DNA from: an uncultured Eubacteriales bacterium
GTDB taxonomy: Bacteria; Bacillota_I; Bacilli_A; RF39; UBA660
Length of the DNA stretch: 25,869 bases
Assembly (NCBI GenBank): GCA_900313345.1
Contig: OMQW01000029.1
Location: 1-25,869, forward strand
Direction: 5' to 3'
The stretch's first letter is position 1. Each line of letters starts with the position of its first letter. The position numbers and the translations under genes were made by a program. The notes under the pieces were generated by a model. That model worked only from the letters and a program-made list of their open reading frames with translations, did no database searches and was not told the origin of the DNA. Positions 6,783 to 15,558 of the stretch are shown one piece after another.

Positions 6783-8855
6783 ATGAAAAATAAAAATAAA
6801 AAATCATTTATAACTAATAAAAATACATATAAAGATAACATACTAGATGAAAGAGTTTTATTATTTTTTAGCCTTGTAATAATATTATTTCTAGTACTAT
6901 TCTTAAAACTAATAAGTGTTTTTACTATAGATAGTAAAACTCATAAAGAAAATTTAAAAAGATTAGACCATAATATTATTGAAGGTGAATCAACTCCAAG
7001 AGGAAGAATACTAGATAGAAATTATAAAGTTATAGTAGATAATAAAGCTGTTAAAACTATTTATTATAAAAAAAGTAAAGATGTAACAACTTCGGATGAA
7101 ATTAATAGTTCTTATGAAGTATCTAAAATATTAAATCTTAATTATGATAGAGTAACTGAATCTATGTTAAGAAACTTCTATTATATAACTAATAAAGATA
7201 AATTAAAGAAGAGAATAACAAGTATTGAATGGGCTAAATTAGAACAAGGAAAATTAAAAACCGAAGATATTATAGAAAAAGAAAAAGAAAGAATAAAAAC
7301 ATCTGAAATTAATAAGATGTCTAATAATGATAGAAAAGCTGCATATCTATATCATTTAATGAATAATGGTTATAAATATTCATATAAAACAATTAAAAAA
7401 GGTGAAGATTTAACAGAAGAAGAATATGCTTATATTGCAGAACATTCTCAAACATTAAAAGGCTTTGGCACAAGTTTAGATTGGGAAAGAACATATCCAT
7501 ATGGTAATACTTTAAGAAGTATTCTTGGAACTGTATCAACAAGTACTCAAGGTATTCCATCTAATCTAAAAGATTATTATTTAAGTAAAGGATATTCGTT
7601 AAATGATAGAGTAGGATTAAGTTATTTAGAAAAAGAATATGAAAACTATTTAAAAGGAACTAAAGCAAAATATGAATTATTAAATTCATATGAATTAAAA
7701 GAAATTAAAGCAGGTAAAAGAGGCAATGATATTGTTTTATCTATCGATATAGAATTACAAAAGGCTCTAGAAGAAATATTAGAAGATGAAATAAGGAAAA
7801 CAAAAACTGAACCTAATACTGATTATTATGACCATTCAAGTGTTGTAATAGAAGATCCTAAAACTGGTGAAATATTAGCAATGTCATCTAAAAGAATTGT
7901 AGGAGATAAAATTATTGATAATACACCAACGATTTTAACAAGTCCTATAACACCAGGATCTGTTGTTAAGGGAGCATCAATGCTTGTAGGATATAATGAA
8001 GGAGCACTAAAAATAGGAGATAAAATAGTTGATGAATGTATTAAAATAGCAGGAACTAAAGAAAAGTGTTCATCACATACTTTAGGTTTAATAGATGATA
8101 TAACAGCCCTTGCAAAAAGTAGTAACGTATATCAATTTAAGACAGCTATCAAAGTAAATGATCAAGAATATTATCCAAATATGAAATTAAACTTTAATGA
8201 AAAAGCTTTTGAAAAATATCGTAATATGTATCATGAGTTTGGTTTGGGTGTTAAAACAGGAATAGATATTGGAAATGAAAGTACAGGATATCATGCAAAA
8301 GACTCAAAAGCAGGTAATTTATTAGATTTTGTAATGGGTCAGTATGAAACATATACGCCAATTCAGTTATCACAATATATAACAACTATAGCAAATGATG
8401 GGGAACGTCTAGAACCACACTTATTAAAAGAAGTAAGAAAAAGTAATACAACTAGTGATTTAGGAGAAGTAATTTATTCTAAAGATAAAAAAGTATTAAA
8501 TAAAATAGATACAAAAAAAGAATATTTAGATAGAGTAAAAGAAGGATTTTATGCAGTATGTCATGCACAAGGAGCATATGGAGTAGGCTATATTGACGAA
8601 AAATATGATGCAGCAGGTAAAACAGGAACAAGTCAAAGCTTTATAGATACTAATAATGATGGAAAAATAGACACTGAAACTATTACAAGTAGTTTTATAG
8701 GATATGCCCCAAGAAATAATCCTAAGATGTCCATTATTGTTACATCACCAGATTCATCAAGACCAGATACTGCAACAAATTATGCATCACTTGTAACAAT
8801 GCACATAACAAAAAGAGTTACAAATAAATATTTTGAAATGTATGGAATAAATTAA
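6783..8855 (+). CDS. PBP2-like class B penicillin-binding protein (transpeptidase)
   Basis: This 690-residue class B PBP cross-links peptidoglycan stem peptides outside the membrane, probably in lateral wall synthesis with a RodA partner encoded elsewhere. A short basic cytoplasmic tail and one membrane helix (about residues 27-47) come first, then the dimerisation/pedestal region (TPRGRILDRN at about 70-80, the typical start). The transpeptidase motifs are SVVK (S393 nucleophile), SSN (446-448) and KTGT (613-616). There are no PASTA repeats. The pedestal carries a Lys/Glu-rich helical insertion around residues 150-215 (EKEKERIKTSEINK). AAGGAG precedes the ATG; an extended -10 promoter and a terminator bracket the gene as a single unit. 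The second class B PBP of the window (21675) has PASTA domains and is the division enzyme. Confidence 0.9.
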   Translation: MKNKNKKSFITNKNTYKDNILDERVLLFFSLVIILFLVLFLKLISVFTIDSKTHKENLKRLDHNIIEGESTPRGRILDRNYKVIVDNKAVKTIYYKKSKDVTTSDEINSSYEVSKILNLNYDRVTESMLRNFYYITNKDKLKKRITSIEWAKLEQGKLKTEDIIEKEKERIKTSEINKMSNNDRKAAYLYHLMNNGYKYSYKTIKKGEDLTEEEYAYIAEHSQTLKGFGTSLDWERTYPYGNTLRSILGTVSTSTQGIPSNLKDYYLSKGYSLNDRVGLSYLEKEYENYLKGTKAKYELLNSYELKEIKAGKRGNDIVLSIDIELQKALEEILEDEIRKTKTEPNTDYYDHSSVVIEDPKTGEILAMSSKRIVGDKIIDNTPTILTSPITPGSVVKGASMLVGYNEGALKIGDKIVDECIKIAGTKEKCSSHTLGLIDDITALAKSSNVYQFKTAIKVNDQEYYPNMKLNFNEKAFEKYRNMYHEFGLGVKTGIDIGNESTGYHAKDSKAGNLLDFVMGQYETYTPIQLSQYITTIANDGERLEPHLLKEVRKSNTTSDLGEVIYSKDKKVLNKIDTKKEYLDRVKEGFYAVCHAQGAYGVGYIDEKYDAAGKTGTSQSFIDTNNDGKIDTETITSSFIGYAPRNNPKMSIIVTSPDSSRPDTATNYASLVTMHITKRVTNKYFEMYGIN

Positions 8856-8877
8856 GAAAGCTAAGCTTTCTTTTTTT
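8854..8877 (+). terminator. Intrinsic terminator after PBP2-like gene
   Basis: AAGAAAG (8854-8860) pairs with CTTTCTT (8866-8872) around a CTAAG loop, then T to 8877. It starts within the stop codon. Confidence 0.8.
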
Positions 8878-8882
8878 GTAGC

Positions 8883-8911
8883 TAGACTAAAAATAAGATT
8901 TATGGTATAAT
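8883..8911 (+). promoter_or_regulatory. Promoter of the 219-aa bitopic protein gene
   Basis: TAGACT (8883-8888), 17 bp, TATAAT (8906-8911), with an extended TG (TG-G-TATAAT). ATGGTATA (8902-8909) is repeated inverted as TATACCAT at 8931-8938 over the start codon, which might be an operator or chance. Confidence 0.7.
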
Positions 8912-8936
8912 ATATACGTTTTTAGGGGGATATACC

Positions 8937-9596
8937 ATGAAAAAAAGATTATTAATAAATGATTTAGTTATTACAGGATCATGTCTAAGTATAGTAACAG
9001 CAGGTTATGTACTTGCATCAATTCATAATGGAGCAACTCCATTTAAAGAAACTAAAGAAGATGTTTATACAAGTTATGATATTTGGAAAAACTATAGTGA
9101 ACAAGATGGCTATAGTGAAAAAGAAAATAAATCTATAAATAAAGTTTTAATAAAGAATTATAACACTGTAATATTAACTCATAAATTCCCTTATTCTTAT
9201 AATATAGAATTAGATACAAATATTAAATATAAAAGAAAAGAAGAAGTTTATATAAATAACTTTACTGATAAAGAATTAGAAGATATAAATAAATTATTTA
9301 ATAATAATGAAATGAATAAAATAATAGAAAAGTATTATAATGACAATCCTTTTAAAGAAAATAAATATTATTATGATTATATATATAATGATTATAATCA
9401 GAATGAATATGAACTTTATTATAATTATGTAGATAAAACTAATAAAGTTGGAGAAGAAATAAATGAATATAAAACAAAAGAAAATAAACGTATAAGAAAC
9501 TTATTATATATAAATACTTTATTATTAAGTATTTTACTTTGCACTAAAAATCATATAGACAAAAAAGAACAAAACAAAGTATTAAAAAAGAAATAA
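8937..9596 (+). CDS. Unknown membrane protein with helices at both ends
   Basis: No family is recognised. The 219-residue product has an N-terminal hydrophobic segment (residues about 8-28, LVITGSCLSIVTAGYVLASI), a polar central region of about 155 residues and a second hydrophobic segment near residues 186-203 (LLYINTLLLSILLCT), followed by a Lys-rich tail. Both ends are therefore probably cytoplasmic with the Asn/Tyr/Lys/Glu-rich centre outside, unless the first segment is cleaved as a signal peptide. The central part (residues 95-180) is very rich in Tyr and Asn (KYYYDYIYNDYNQNEYELYY). AGGGGGATAT is the ribosome binding site. The gene has its own extended -10 promoter, and its probable terminator overlaps the rpmG promoter. 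Confidence 0.7.
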   Translation: MKKRLLINDLVITGSCLSIVTAGYVLASIHNGATPFKETKEDVYTSYDIWKNYSEQDGYSEKENKSINKVLIKNYNTVILTHKFPYSYNIELDTNIKYKRKEEVYINNFTDKELEDINKLFNNNEMNKIIEKYYNDNPFKENKYYYDYIYNDYNQNEYELYYNYVDKTNKVGEEINEYKTKENKRIRNLLYINTLLLSILLCTKNHIDKKEQNKVLKKK

Positions 9597-9616
9597 TAGT
9601 ATAATACTTGTTTTTT
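9571..9616 (+). terminator. Possible terminator overlapping the rpmG promoter
   Basis: Left arm 9571-9584 pairs with right arm 9602-9614 with a single bulged A. The loop is about 17 nt and T follows to 9616. The rpmG -35 (9608-9613) lies in the right arm. Confidence 0.4.
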
Positions 9617-9637
9617 AACTAATAATTATGTTATAAT
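9608..9637 (+). promoter_or_regulatory. Promoter of rpmG-efp
   Basis: TTGTTT (9608-9613), 18 bp, TATAAT (9632-9637), with extended TG at 9629-9630 (TG-T-TATAAT). Confidence 0.7.
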
Positions 9638-9670
9638 ACCAAATAGGTGTTAACAAGGGAGGGATTAATT

Positions 9671-9835
9671 ATGGCAAAAGCTGGTAACAGACAAAGAAAA
9701 ACTCTAGTTTGTAGTGTTTGCGGTGAAGAAAATTATCGTGAAGAAAAAAATGTTAAAAACACTACAGAACGTTTAGAATTAAATAGATATTGTTCTAGAT
9801 GTAAAAAACATACAACTCATAAAGAGAAGAAGTAG
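9671..9835 (+). CDS. rpmG: Ribosomal protein bL33 (zinc-binding form)
   Basis: Large-subunit ribosomal protein bL33, 54 residues, starting MAKAGNRQRKTLVCSVC. The ATG at 9671 is chosen because AAGGGAGGG (9655-9663) lies 7 nt upstream; an earlier in-frame start would add eight unrelated residues. It has C14-x2-C17 and C41-x2-C44, the four-cysteine zinc-ribbon form; many Firmicutes also carry a cysteine-free paralogue for zinc limitation, which is not in this window. efp follows 23 nt after the stop with its own ribosome binding site, so the two are probably co-transcribed, giving a small translation operon. Confidence 0.92.
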   Translation: MAKAGNRQRKTLVCSVCGEENYREEKNVKNTTERLELNRYCSRCKKHTTHKEKK

Positions 9836-9858
9836 TATAAAGGTTTCGGGGTGAAAAT

Positions 9859-10416
9859 ATGATTAATGTAAATGATATTAAAAATGGAATGACTATCATG
9901 ATAGATGGTCAAATCTATCAAGTAGTAGAATTCTTACATGTTAAACCTGGTAAAGGTTCAGCATTTATGAAAACCAAATTAAAGAACTTAAGAACTGGTT
10001 CTACACTTGAAAAAACATTTAATACAAATGTTAAATTTGAAAAAGCAAATATTTTAAAACAAAATGTTCAATATTTATATAATACTGGAGATACTTACTT
10101 CTTCATGAATATGGATACTTATGAACAATTAGAATTATCTGCAGAACAAGTAGGAGATAATAAGAACTATCTTATTGAAAACCTAGAAGTTTATGTTATT
10201 TTATTTGAAGGTGAATTATTAGGAATTGATCTTCCAGATAAAATTGAATTTACTGTAGTTGAAACTGAACCAGCTGTTAGAGGCAATACTACAAACAGTG
10301 CAATGAAAGATGCAATAGTAGATACTGGCTTAGTTGTAAAAGTTCCTTTGTTTATTAATCAAGGCGAAAAAATACTTGTAACAACAGTAGATGGAAAATA
10401 TTCATCAAGAGCGTAA
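9859..10416 (+). CDS. efp: Translation elongation factor P
   Basis: EF-P binds between the P and E sites and relieves ribosome stalling at polyproline stretches. The 185-residue product has the three beta-barrel domains of the family: N-terminal KOW-like domain with the tip loop HVKPGKGSAF (modifiable Lys is K32), the middle OB domain (residues about 65-125, FMNMDTYEQLELS), and the C-terminal OB domain ending KILVTTVDGKYSSRA, the usual EF-P signature region. The PGKG tip lysine is the type modified by 5-aminopentanol or beta-lysine in other bacteria; no modifying enzyme is in the window. GGGGTGA precedes the ATG. It follows rpmG and ends in a terminator that starts in its last codons. Confidence 0.96.
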   Translation: MINVNDIKNGMTIMIDGQIYQVVEFLHVKPGKGSAFMKTKLKNLRTGSTLEKTFNTNVKFEKANILKQNVQYLYNTGDTYFFMNMDTYEQLELSAEQVGDNKNYLIENLEVYVILFEGELLGIDLPDKIEFTVVETEPAVRGNTTNSAMKDAIVDTGLVVKVPLFINQGEKILVTTVDGKYSSRA

Positions 10417-10433
10417 TTAAGCGTTCTTTTTTT
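10407..10433 (+). terminator. Intrinsic terminator after efp
   Basis: AAGAGCG (10407-10413) pairs with CGTTCTT (10422-10428) including one G-U pair, with a T-run to 10433. Confidence 0.75.
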
Positions 10434-10453
10434 GTATATAAAATTCTTTTCTA

Positions 10454-10462
10454 TGTTATAAT
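10454..10462 (+). promoter_or_regulatory. Extended -10 promoter of deoD-ymfF-ymfH
   Basis: TG-T-TATAAT, the same 9-mer as the rpmG -10. No good -35. It lies about 20 bp before the TTG start. Confidence 0.6.
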
Positions 10463-10483
10463 TAATTAGAAAGGGTGATATTA

Positions 10484-11185
10484 TTGACAGTACATATAGA
10501 AGCTAAAAAAGAAGATATAAGTAAAACAGTACTTATGCCAGGGGATCCAAAAAGAGCAGAAAAAATAGCAAACGAATACTTAGAAAATGTTAAATTAGTA
10601 AATGCTGTAAGAGGAATGAATGCATACACAGGAACATATAAAGGGAAGAAGATAACAATATTTCCATCAGGTATGGGAATACCTAGTATGGGAATATATT
10701 CATATGAACTATTTAAATATTATGATGTAGAAGAAATAATAAGAATAGGAACAGTAGGAGCATATTTAGAAGATGAAAATTTATATGATTTAATACTTGT
10801 AAATAATTCGATATCTAAATCCAACTATTATTTAGACTTAAGTGGAGAAACTACTCATATGGTTAATTCAACTGAAGAATTAAATTCTAAGATTTTAAAA
10901 GAAGCAATTAATGAAGATAAAAATGTTCGCTTTGGAAATATTTATTCAACAGAAACATTTTATGATGAAGGAAAAAACTTAAAAGAATTTAGAGATGATT
11001 TTAATTGTCTAGGAACTGAAATGGAAAGTTATGCATTATTTTGTAATGCTAAACATTTAAATAAAAAAGCAGCATGTTTATTAACGGTTTCAGATAATTT
11101 AGTAACAAAAGAAGAAATAGATTCTAAAAAACGTGAACAAAGCTTAGATGAAATGATAAAATTAGCATTAGAAGCAAGTTTATAA
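10484..11185 (+). CDS. deoD: Purine nucleoside phosphorylase, DeoD type
   Basis: Phosphorolyses purine (deoxy)ribonucleosides to free base and (deoxy)ribose-1-phosphate in purine salvage; the family is hexameric. I choose the TTG at 10484: AAAGGGTGAT (10470-10479) lies just upstream and the protein then starts MTVHIEAKKEDISKTVLMPG as in the family, at 233 residues. A GTG at 10475 is in frame but inside the ribosome binding site. With this start, the family's active-site residues fall at their familiar numbers: G20, R24, R43 and R87 (phosphate), T90 (usually Ser), M180/E181 (ribose, GTEMESYA) and the catalytic D204 (TVSDNLV). It is first in an apparent operon with two M16 peptidase-like genes, with no terminator between. 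Confidence 0.93.
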   Translation: MTVHIEAKKEDISKTVLMPGDPKRAEKIANEYLENVKLVNAVRGMNAYTGTYKGKKITIFPSGMGIPSMGIYSYELFKYYDVEEIIRIGTVGAYLEDENLYDLILVNNSISKSNYYLDLSGETTHMVNSTEELNSKILKEAINEDKNVRFGNIYSTETFYDEGKNLKEFRDDFNCLGTEMESYALFCNAKHLNKKAACLLTVSDNLVTKEEIDSKKREQSLDEMIKLALEASL

Positions 11186-11219
11186 TAAAGAATAAAAGGG
11201 CATAGGAAAGGAAAAAAAC

Positions 11220-12479
11220 ATGGAATACATAAAGAAAAACTTAGGCTCTTATAATATTCATTTAATTAAAAATGATAATTTTAAAGGTATAATAGTAAAA
11301 GTCCTTTTTAAAGAAAAAATAAAAAAAGAAAATATAACTATAAGAAATTTCTTAACATCATTATTAGTATATTCGTCTAAAAATTATAATACTAAAAGAA
11401 AGATGGAAATAGAAAGAGAAAACTTATATGATGCAGGAATATATAGTGAATCAGGAAGAATTGGCAATTATTTAAGTACAAGTATATCGTTAAGTGTATT
11501 AAATGATAATTATACAGAAAAAGGTAACTTTGAAAAAGCTTTAAAATTCTTTAGTGAAGTAATATTAAATCCTAATGTAAGTGATTTTGCATTTGATGAA
11601 AAAACTTTTAATATTATTATGAATGATGTTGCACTAAAATTAACAAGCGTCAAAGAAAATAAAGCATCATATAGTGTTATAAGATGTTTAGAAGAATCAT
11701 TTAAAGATAGTCCAATTGGTTATAGAGGTGTTGGATATTTAGAAGATTTAAAGAAAATAACTAAAGAGAACTTATTGGATTACTATAATTATATGTTAAA
11801 AAATGATGATATGGATATCTTTGTAATAGGAGATATTGACATATTAGAAATGGATAAAAGTATTAGAAAATATTTTAAATCTAGAAAATACAAAAAAAGA
11901 GAAGAAGATTTTATAATAGAACATAAAAAGAAAAGATTAATTCCAAAAAAGATTATAGAAAAAGATAATTCTAATCAGTCTAAGTTAGTATTAGCATATA
12001 AATTAATGAATTTGACAGACTTTGAAAGAAATTATGTATTAAGTCTTTATAATATAATATTAGGCGGAGGACCTGATTCAAAATTATTTAAAGATGTAAG
12101 AGAAAAAAATTCATTATGTTATACAATAGGAACTAATATTAGTAAACTAGATAATCTAATGCTTTTAAGAGCAGGCATAACAAGAAATAATTATGAAAAA
12201 ACTTTAAAATTAATTAATAAAAATGTTAAAAATATGTCAAAAGGAAAGTTTAGTTTAGAAGATATAAATAGTGCAGTAGAAATGTATTCATCTTCCTTAA
12301 AGACTATTGTAGAATCAGAAGAAGAATTAATAGGAACATATTACATAATGGATTTATTAAAAACAGATCCTATAGATAAAAGATTAGAAAAGATGAAAGA
12401 AGTAACTAAAGAAGATATTATTAATCTTTCTAAAAAAGTTAAACTTGAAACTATATACATGTTAGAAGGTGTTAAATAA
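11220..12479 (+). CDS. ymfF: M16 peptidase-like protein, non-catalytic (YmfF-like) subunit
   Basis: A 419-residue M16-fold protein without the HxxEH zinc motif in its N-terminal half, but with the substrate-binding Arg/Tyr pair in the C-terminal half (R294 and Y301 in VREKNSLCYTIG, after LGGGPDSKLFKD). This is the arrangement of YmfF-like partners, which pair with a zinc-bearing YmfH-like subunit. Here that partner follows at once: TAA and ATG overlap by one base (TAATG), indicating translational coupling and equal dosage. A tight ribosome binding site (AGGAAAGGA) precedes the start, and deoD lies 34 nt upstream. The pair is presumed to be a cytoplasmic peptidase; the substrate is unknown. 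Confidence 0.85.
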   Translation: MEYIKKNLGSYNIHLIKNDNFKGIIVKVLFKEKIKKENITIRNFLTSLLVYSSKNYNTKRKMEIERENLYDAGIYSESGRIGNYLSTSISLSVLNDNYTEKGNFEKALKFFSEVILNPNVSDFAFDEKTFNIIMNDVALKLTSVKENKASYSVIRCLEESFKDSPIGYRGVGYLEDLKKITKENLLDYYNYMLKNDDMDIFVIGDIDILEMDKSIRKYFKSRKYKKREEDFIIEHKKKRLIPKKIIEKDNSNQSKLVLAYKLMNLTDFERNYVLSLYNIILGGGPDSKLFKDVREKNSLCYTIGTNISKLDNLMLLRAGITRNNYEKTLKLINKNVKNMSKGKFSLEDINSAVEMYSSSLKTIVESEEELIGTYYIMDLLKTDPIDKRLEKMKEVTKEDIINLSKKVKLETIYMLEGVK

Positions 12480-13756
12480 TGAAAAAACTAAACTATGAAG
12501 ATAAACTTGGAATAACAGTATATAATGAAAAATTAAAAAATGGTTTAGATATTTATCTAGCACCTATGCTTAATAAAACAAAATATTTTATGACATACGG
12601 AACATATTATGGAAGTACATCTACTCATTTTATGTTAGATGATAAAGAAATAAAAGTCCCAAACGGAACCGCTCATTTCCTAGAACATAAAATGTTTGAA
12701 GAAGAAGATAAAGTAGATCCATTCTCTTTTTATTCTAAAAGTGGAACAGACTGTAATGCATCAACTAACTATACATCAACAAAATATATAGTAGAAGGTA
12801 CTAAATGTTTTAAAGAAAACTTAGAATATTTAATAAAATATGTAAATAGTCCTTATTTTACAAATAGTAATGTCGAAAAAGAAAAAGGAATAATTAAAGA
12901 AGAAATTAAAATGTATAAAGATGATCCTGAATCTAGCATAGATGATTTAATAAGAATGAATTTATATCATAAAGATAATCATAAATATGATGTAGCAGGA
13001 GAAGTAGAAGATATAAATAAAATAACTAAAGAAGATTTATATAATTGTTATAATGCCTTCTATAATCCTAATAATATGTTTTTAGTAATAGTAGGAAACT
13101 TTGATATAGAAGAAGCAAAAGCAGTAATAGAAACATTAAATACTCTAGAAAATAAAGCAAGAAACGTAAAAGTAATAAATAAAAAAGAAGAAGAATCTGT
13201 TGTTAAAGAATATGAAGAAAAAAAAGAAAATATCTTAGTACCAAAAGTCTTAATGGGAATAAAAACAGATATTAAAAAATTTAAAAAGATAGATAAATAT
13301 AAATTAAACTTATATTTAAATATAATAATTCATATTAACTTTGGACCATCTTCATTATTATATGAAAAATTAACTGAAGATAATATATTATCAGATTCAT
13401 ATTCGTTTTTAGAAACATTAGATGATATTAAAACTATTTATTTATATGGAGAAAGTATTAATCCAGATAAACTAATAGAAGAATATAAGAATAAAATAAA
13501 AGACTTAAGTGTAACACAAGAAGAACTTGAAAGAGCAATAAAAATAATGAAAGCTAGTGAAATACGTATGTGTGACTATGTAGATGGTGTAACATCAAGC
13601 ATAGTAGGAGACTTAACAAGATATAAAAAAGTTATAACAAAACCACTTGAGTTATTTGATAGTTTAACATTAGATGAAATGAAATATGTAATAGAATCTA
13701 TTAATAAAGAAAATATTTCAGTAGTTAAATATATGCCACAAAACATAAGTTTTTAA
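12479..13756 (+). CDS. ymfH: M16 zinc peptidase, catalytic (YmfH-like) subunit
   Basis: This 425-residue M16-family zinc metallopeptidase carries the inverted zinc motif HFLEH (H66, E69, H70) in NGTAHFLEHKMF and the downstream glutamate in GIIKEEIKMYKDDPE (E141/E142, about 72 residues later, near the family spacing). NASTNYTSTKYIVEG and NPNNMFLVIVGNFD are further family landmarks. The C-terminal domain (from about residue 230) is diverged and lacks a clear R/Y pair, complementing the YmfF-like partner that has one. Its start overlaps the partner's stop by one base. Together they should make one composite active site. A strong terminator ends the deoD-ymfF-ymfH unit. Confidence 0.88.
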   Translation: MKKLNYEDKLGITVYNEKLKNGLDIYLAPMLNKTKYFMTYGTYYGSTSTHFMLDDKEIKVPNGTAHFLEHKMFEEEDKVDPFSFYSKSGTDCNASTNYTSTKYIVEGTKCFKENLEYLIKYVNSPYFTNSNVEKEKGIIKEEIKMYKDDPESSIDDLIRMNLYHKDNHKYDVAGEVEDINKITKEDLYNCYNAFYNPNNMFLVIVGNFDIEEAKAVIETLNTLENKARNVKVINKKEEESVVKEYEEKKENILVPKVLMGIKTDIKKFKKIDKYKLNLYLNIIIHINFGPSSLLYEKLTEDNILSDSYSFLETLDDIKTIYLYGESINPDKLIEEYKNKIKDLSVTQEELERAIKIMKASEIRMCDYVDGVTSSIVGDLTRYKKVITKPLELFDSLTLDEMKYVIESINKENISVVKYMPQNISF

Positions 13757-13784
13757 AAGGAGATAGTTTTACTATCTCTTTTTT
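13757..13784 (+). terminator. Intrinsic terminator of the deoD-ymfF-ymfH unit
   Basis: GAGATAGT (13760-13767) pairs with ACTATCTC (13771-13778) around a 3-nt loop, followed by T at 13779-13784; extra A/G-U pairs extend the base. Confidence 0.85.
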
Positions 13785-13792
13785 ATTCTTTA

Positions 13793-13801
13793 TGGTAAAA
13801 T
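13793..13801 (+). promoter_or_regulatory. Extended -10 promoter of the 335-aa gene and rluB
   Basis: TG-G-TAAAAT, 23 bp before the start codon and just after the preceding terminator. No clear -35. Confidence 0.5.
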
Positions 13802-13823
13802 AATATAGTAAAGAGGTGCTGAT

Positions 13824-14831
13824 ATGAATGGTTTAAAAACTGAAGAATTTGGAACTGTAAAAAACAATAAAAAGTTATATATAATTATAGGAATAATAGT
13901 AGCATTATTATTGCTATTATTAGGAATATATTTGATAGTAAGTAATATAGAAAAAGAAAAAGAAAAACAAAAAGAAATAATAACTGTAAATGAAGAATTA
14001 AAAGATATTAAATATTATGCAGTAAGAGATAATTATATAGTAGGATTAGATAAGAATTTAAATAGTAAAAATATTTATAACTTATTACAAGGAACAGGAC
14101 AATTTAATGACTTTAAAGATTTCTATTATTATGATGATAATATATATGTTTTATTTAGTGATAATAATATTTATAAAATATCACTAACTAGTGGTAATAA
14201 ATTATATGAATTACAAAAGTATCTAACATTAGAAGGAATTCCAAACTTTATAATTATAGATGGTAATAATATATATACTAATGATACTAATAAGTTAGTA
14301 GTTATTAACAAAAAGAAAAATACTAAAACAGTATTAGGTGAATATATTAATTTTAATAAAGTAGAATTATATAATAATAGTTTATATATATTACAAGATA
14401 AAGAATTAGATAAATTTGATTTAAAAGAAGGAACTAATACTAAATTAGCAGAAAATGTCGATAGTATTAAATTATATGAAAATGTTCTAGTATATAACAT
14501 AGGCCTAAATTATTATGGAATTAATTTAAAAACAGGAGAAACTATTAGTATTGTAGAAAATAGTAAAAACCTAGTTATATATAATAATAAAATATATTAT
14601 TTAAAAGATGATGGAATATATACTAATAATAAAAAAGAACAATTAATATATAAAGTTCATTATAATAATTTGGAAGATTTTACTTTAATTGGTAATTATA
14701 TTGAAGTAAGGGATTTTAATAACTATGGTAAAGAAAGATTAGTTTTAATAGATCTTAATAATAAATATCAAACTAAAATTATAACTGAAAAGTTTACTAA
14801 AGTTCAAAAATATATAAGAAAGGAGAAATAG
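13824..14831 (+). CDS. Membrane-anchored protein with possible beta-propeller ectodomain
   Basis: No named family is recognised. The 335-residue product has a short N-terminal tail, a membrane helix (about residues 18-40, IIIGIIVALLLLLLGIYLIV) and a Lys/Glu-rich stalk. The roughly 280-residue outer domain is made of repeated short strands with a recurring N-x-(I/L)-Y pattern (DDNIYVLFSDNNIYKIS, DGNNIYTNDTNKLVVI, YNNSLYILQDKELDKF, YNNKIYYLKDDGIYT). Such repeats suggest a beta-propeller or DUF5050-like fold; this is inference. AGAGGTGCTGAT precedes the ATG. The TAG is immediately followed by the rluB ATG with no gap, so the two are translationally coupled although their roles look unrelated. 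Confidence 0.7.
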   Translation: MNGLKTEEFGTVKNNKKLYIIIGIIVALLLLLLGIYLIVSNIEKEKEKQKEIITVNEELKDIKYYAVRDNYIVGLDKNLNSKNIYNLLQGTGQFNDFKDFYYYDDNIYVLFSDNNIYKISLTSGNKLYELQKYLTLEGIPNFIIIDGNNIYTNDTNKLVVINKKKNTKTVLGEYINFNKVELYNNSLYILQDKELDKFDLKEGTNTKLAENVDSIKLYENVLVYNIGLNYYGINLKTGETISIVENSKNLVIYNNKIYYLKDDGIYTNNKKEQLIYKVHYNNLEDFTLIGNYIEVRDFNNYGKERLVLIDLNNKYQTKIITEKFTKVQKYIRKEK

Positions 14832-15548
14832 ATGGAAAGATTACAAAAAATAATAGCAGAATCAGGAGTAACTTCTAGAAGAAAAGCAGAAGACTTAATA
14901 AAAGAAGGTAAAGTAACTGTTAATGGAAGAGTAGCAACACTTGGAGAAAAAGCAAGTATTAGTGATGAAATAATAGTTAATGGTAAAAGATTAGCAAAAG
15001 AAGATAAAGAATATTATTTATTAAATAAACCACGTGGAGTAATATGCTCTAAAGAAGATAAAGAAGGAAGAAAATTAATAACAGATTGTATTGCAACAGA
15101 TAAAAGAATATATCCAGTTGGAAGACTTGATTATGATACAACAGGAGCAATAATTCTAACTAATGATGGAGAACTAACTAATATATTAGAACATCCAAGA
15201 AATAGCATAGAAAGAATATATTATGTTAAAGTATGTGGACTAGTAACAAAAGAAGAAAAACTTATGTTAGAACGTGGAATAATAATAGATGGCCATAAAG
15301 CTAAAGCATTTAATGTTAAAGTAAAAAAATATGATAAAGATAGTAATAAGAGTTATGTAAGATTAACGTTAAAAGAAGGCAAGAATCATGAGGTTAAAAA
15401 TATGTTTATGGCCATTAAACATCCGGTAGACAAATTAAAAAGAGAAGTGTTTGCAGGATTAACTATTAATGATTTAAAAAGTGGAGATTATAGAAAACTG
15501 ACTATTAAAGAAGTCAAAAGATTATATGCATTAAAAAAAGAGGACTAA
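14832..15548 (+). CDS. rluB: rRNA pseudouridine synthase, RluB/RsuA family
   Basis: Converts uridine to pseudouridine in rRNA (23S position 2605 for RluB in other species). An N-terminal S4 RNA-binding domain (MERLQKIIAESGVTSRRKAE to about residue 60) precedes the synthase domain with LLNKPRGVICS and the active-site motif GRLDYDTTG, whose catalytic Asp is D100. VDKLKREVFAGLTI near the C-terminus favours RluB. The helix usually reading EGRNRQVRRMF is EGKNHEVKNMF here, so RsuA-type specificity is not excluded. Length (238 aa) is normal. AAGGAG lies in the last codons of the preceding gene and ATG abuts its stop. The stop sits in the loop of a bidirectional terminator shared with the ferredoxin gene. 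Confidence 0.88.
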   Translation: MERLQKIIAESGVTSRRKAEDLIKEGKVTVNGRVATLGEKASISDEIIVNGKRLAKEDKEYYLLNKPRGVICSKEDKEGRKLITDCIATDKRIYPVGRLDYDTTGAIILTNDGELTNILEHPRNSIERIYYVKVCGLVTKEEKLMLERGIIIDGHKAKAFNVKVKKYDKDSNKSYVRLTLKEGKNHEVKNMFMAIKHPVDKLKREVFAGLTINDLKSGDYRKLTIKEVKRLYALKKED

Positions 15549-15558
15549 TCCTCTTTTT
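15535..15558. terminator. Bidirectional terminator between rluB and ferredoxin
   Basis: Perfect 10-bp stem AAAAAGAGGA (15535-15544) with TCCTCTTTTT (15549-15558) around a CTAA loop. Both stop codons (TAA on +, TAG on -) lie in that loop. Confidence 0.9.

Noticed and set aside
8902..8938. Inverted repeat ATGGTATA / TATACCAT as an RNA hairpin
   Set aside because: Its left half overlaps the -10 box and would not be transcribed; it could only act as DNA, and 8 bp in AT-rich sequence may be chance.
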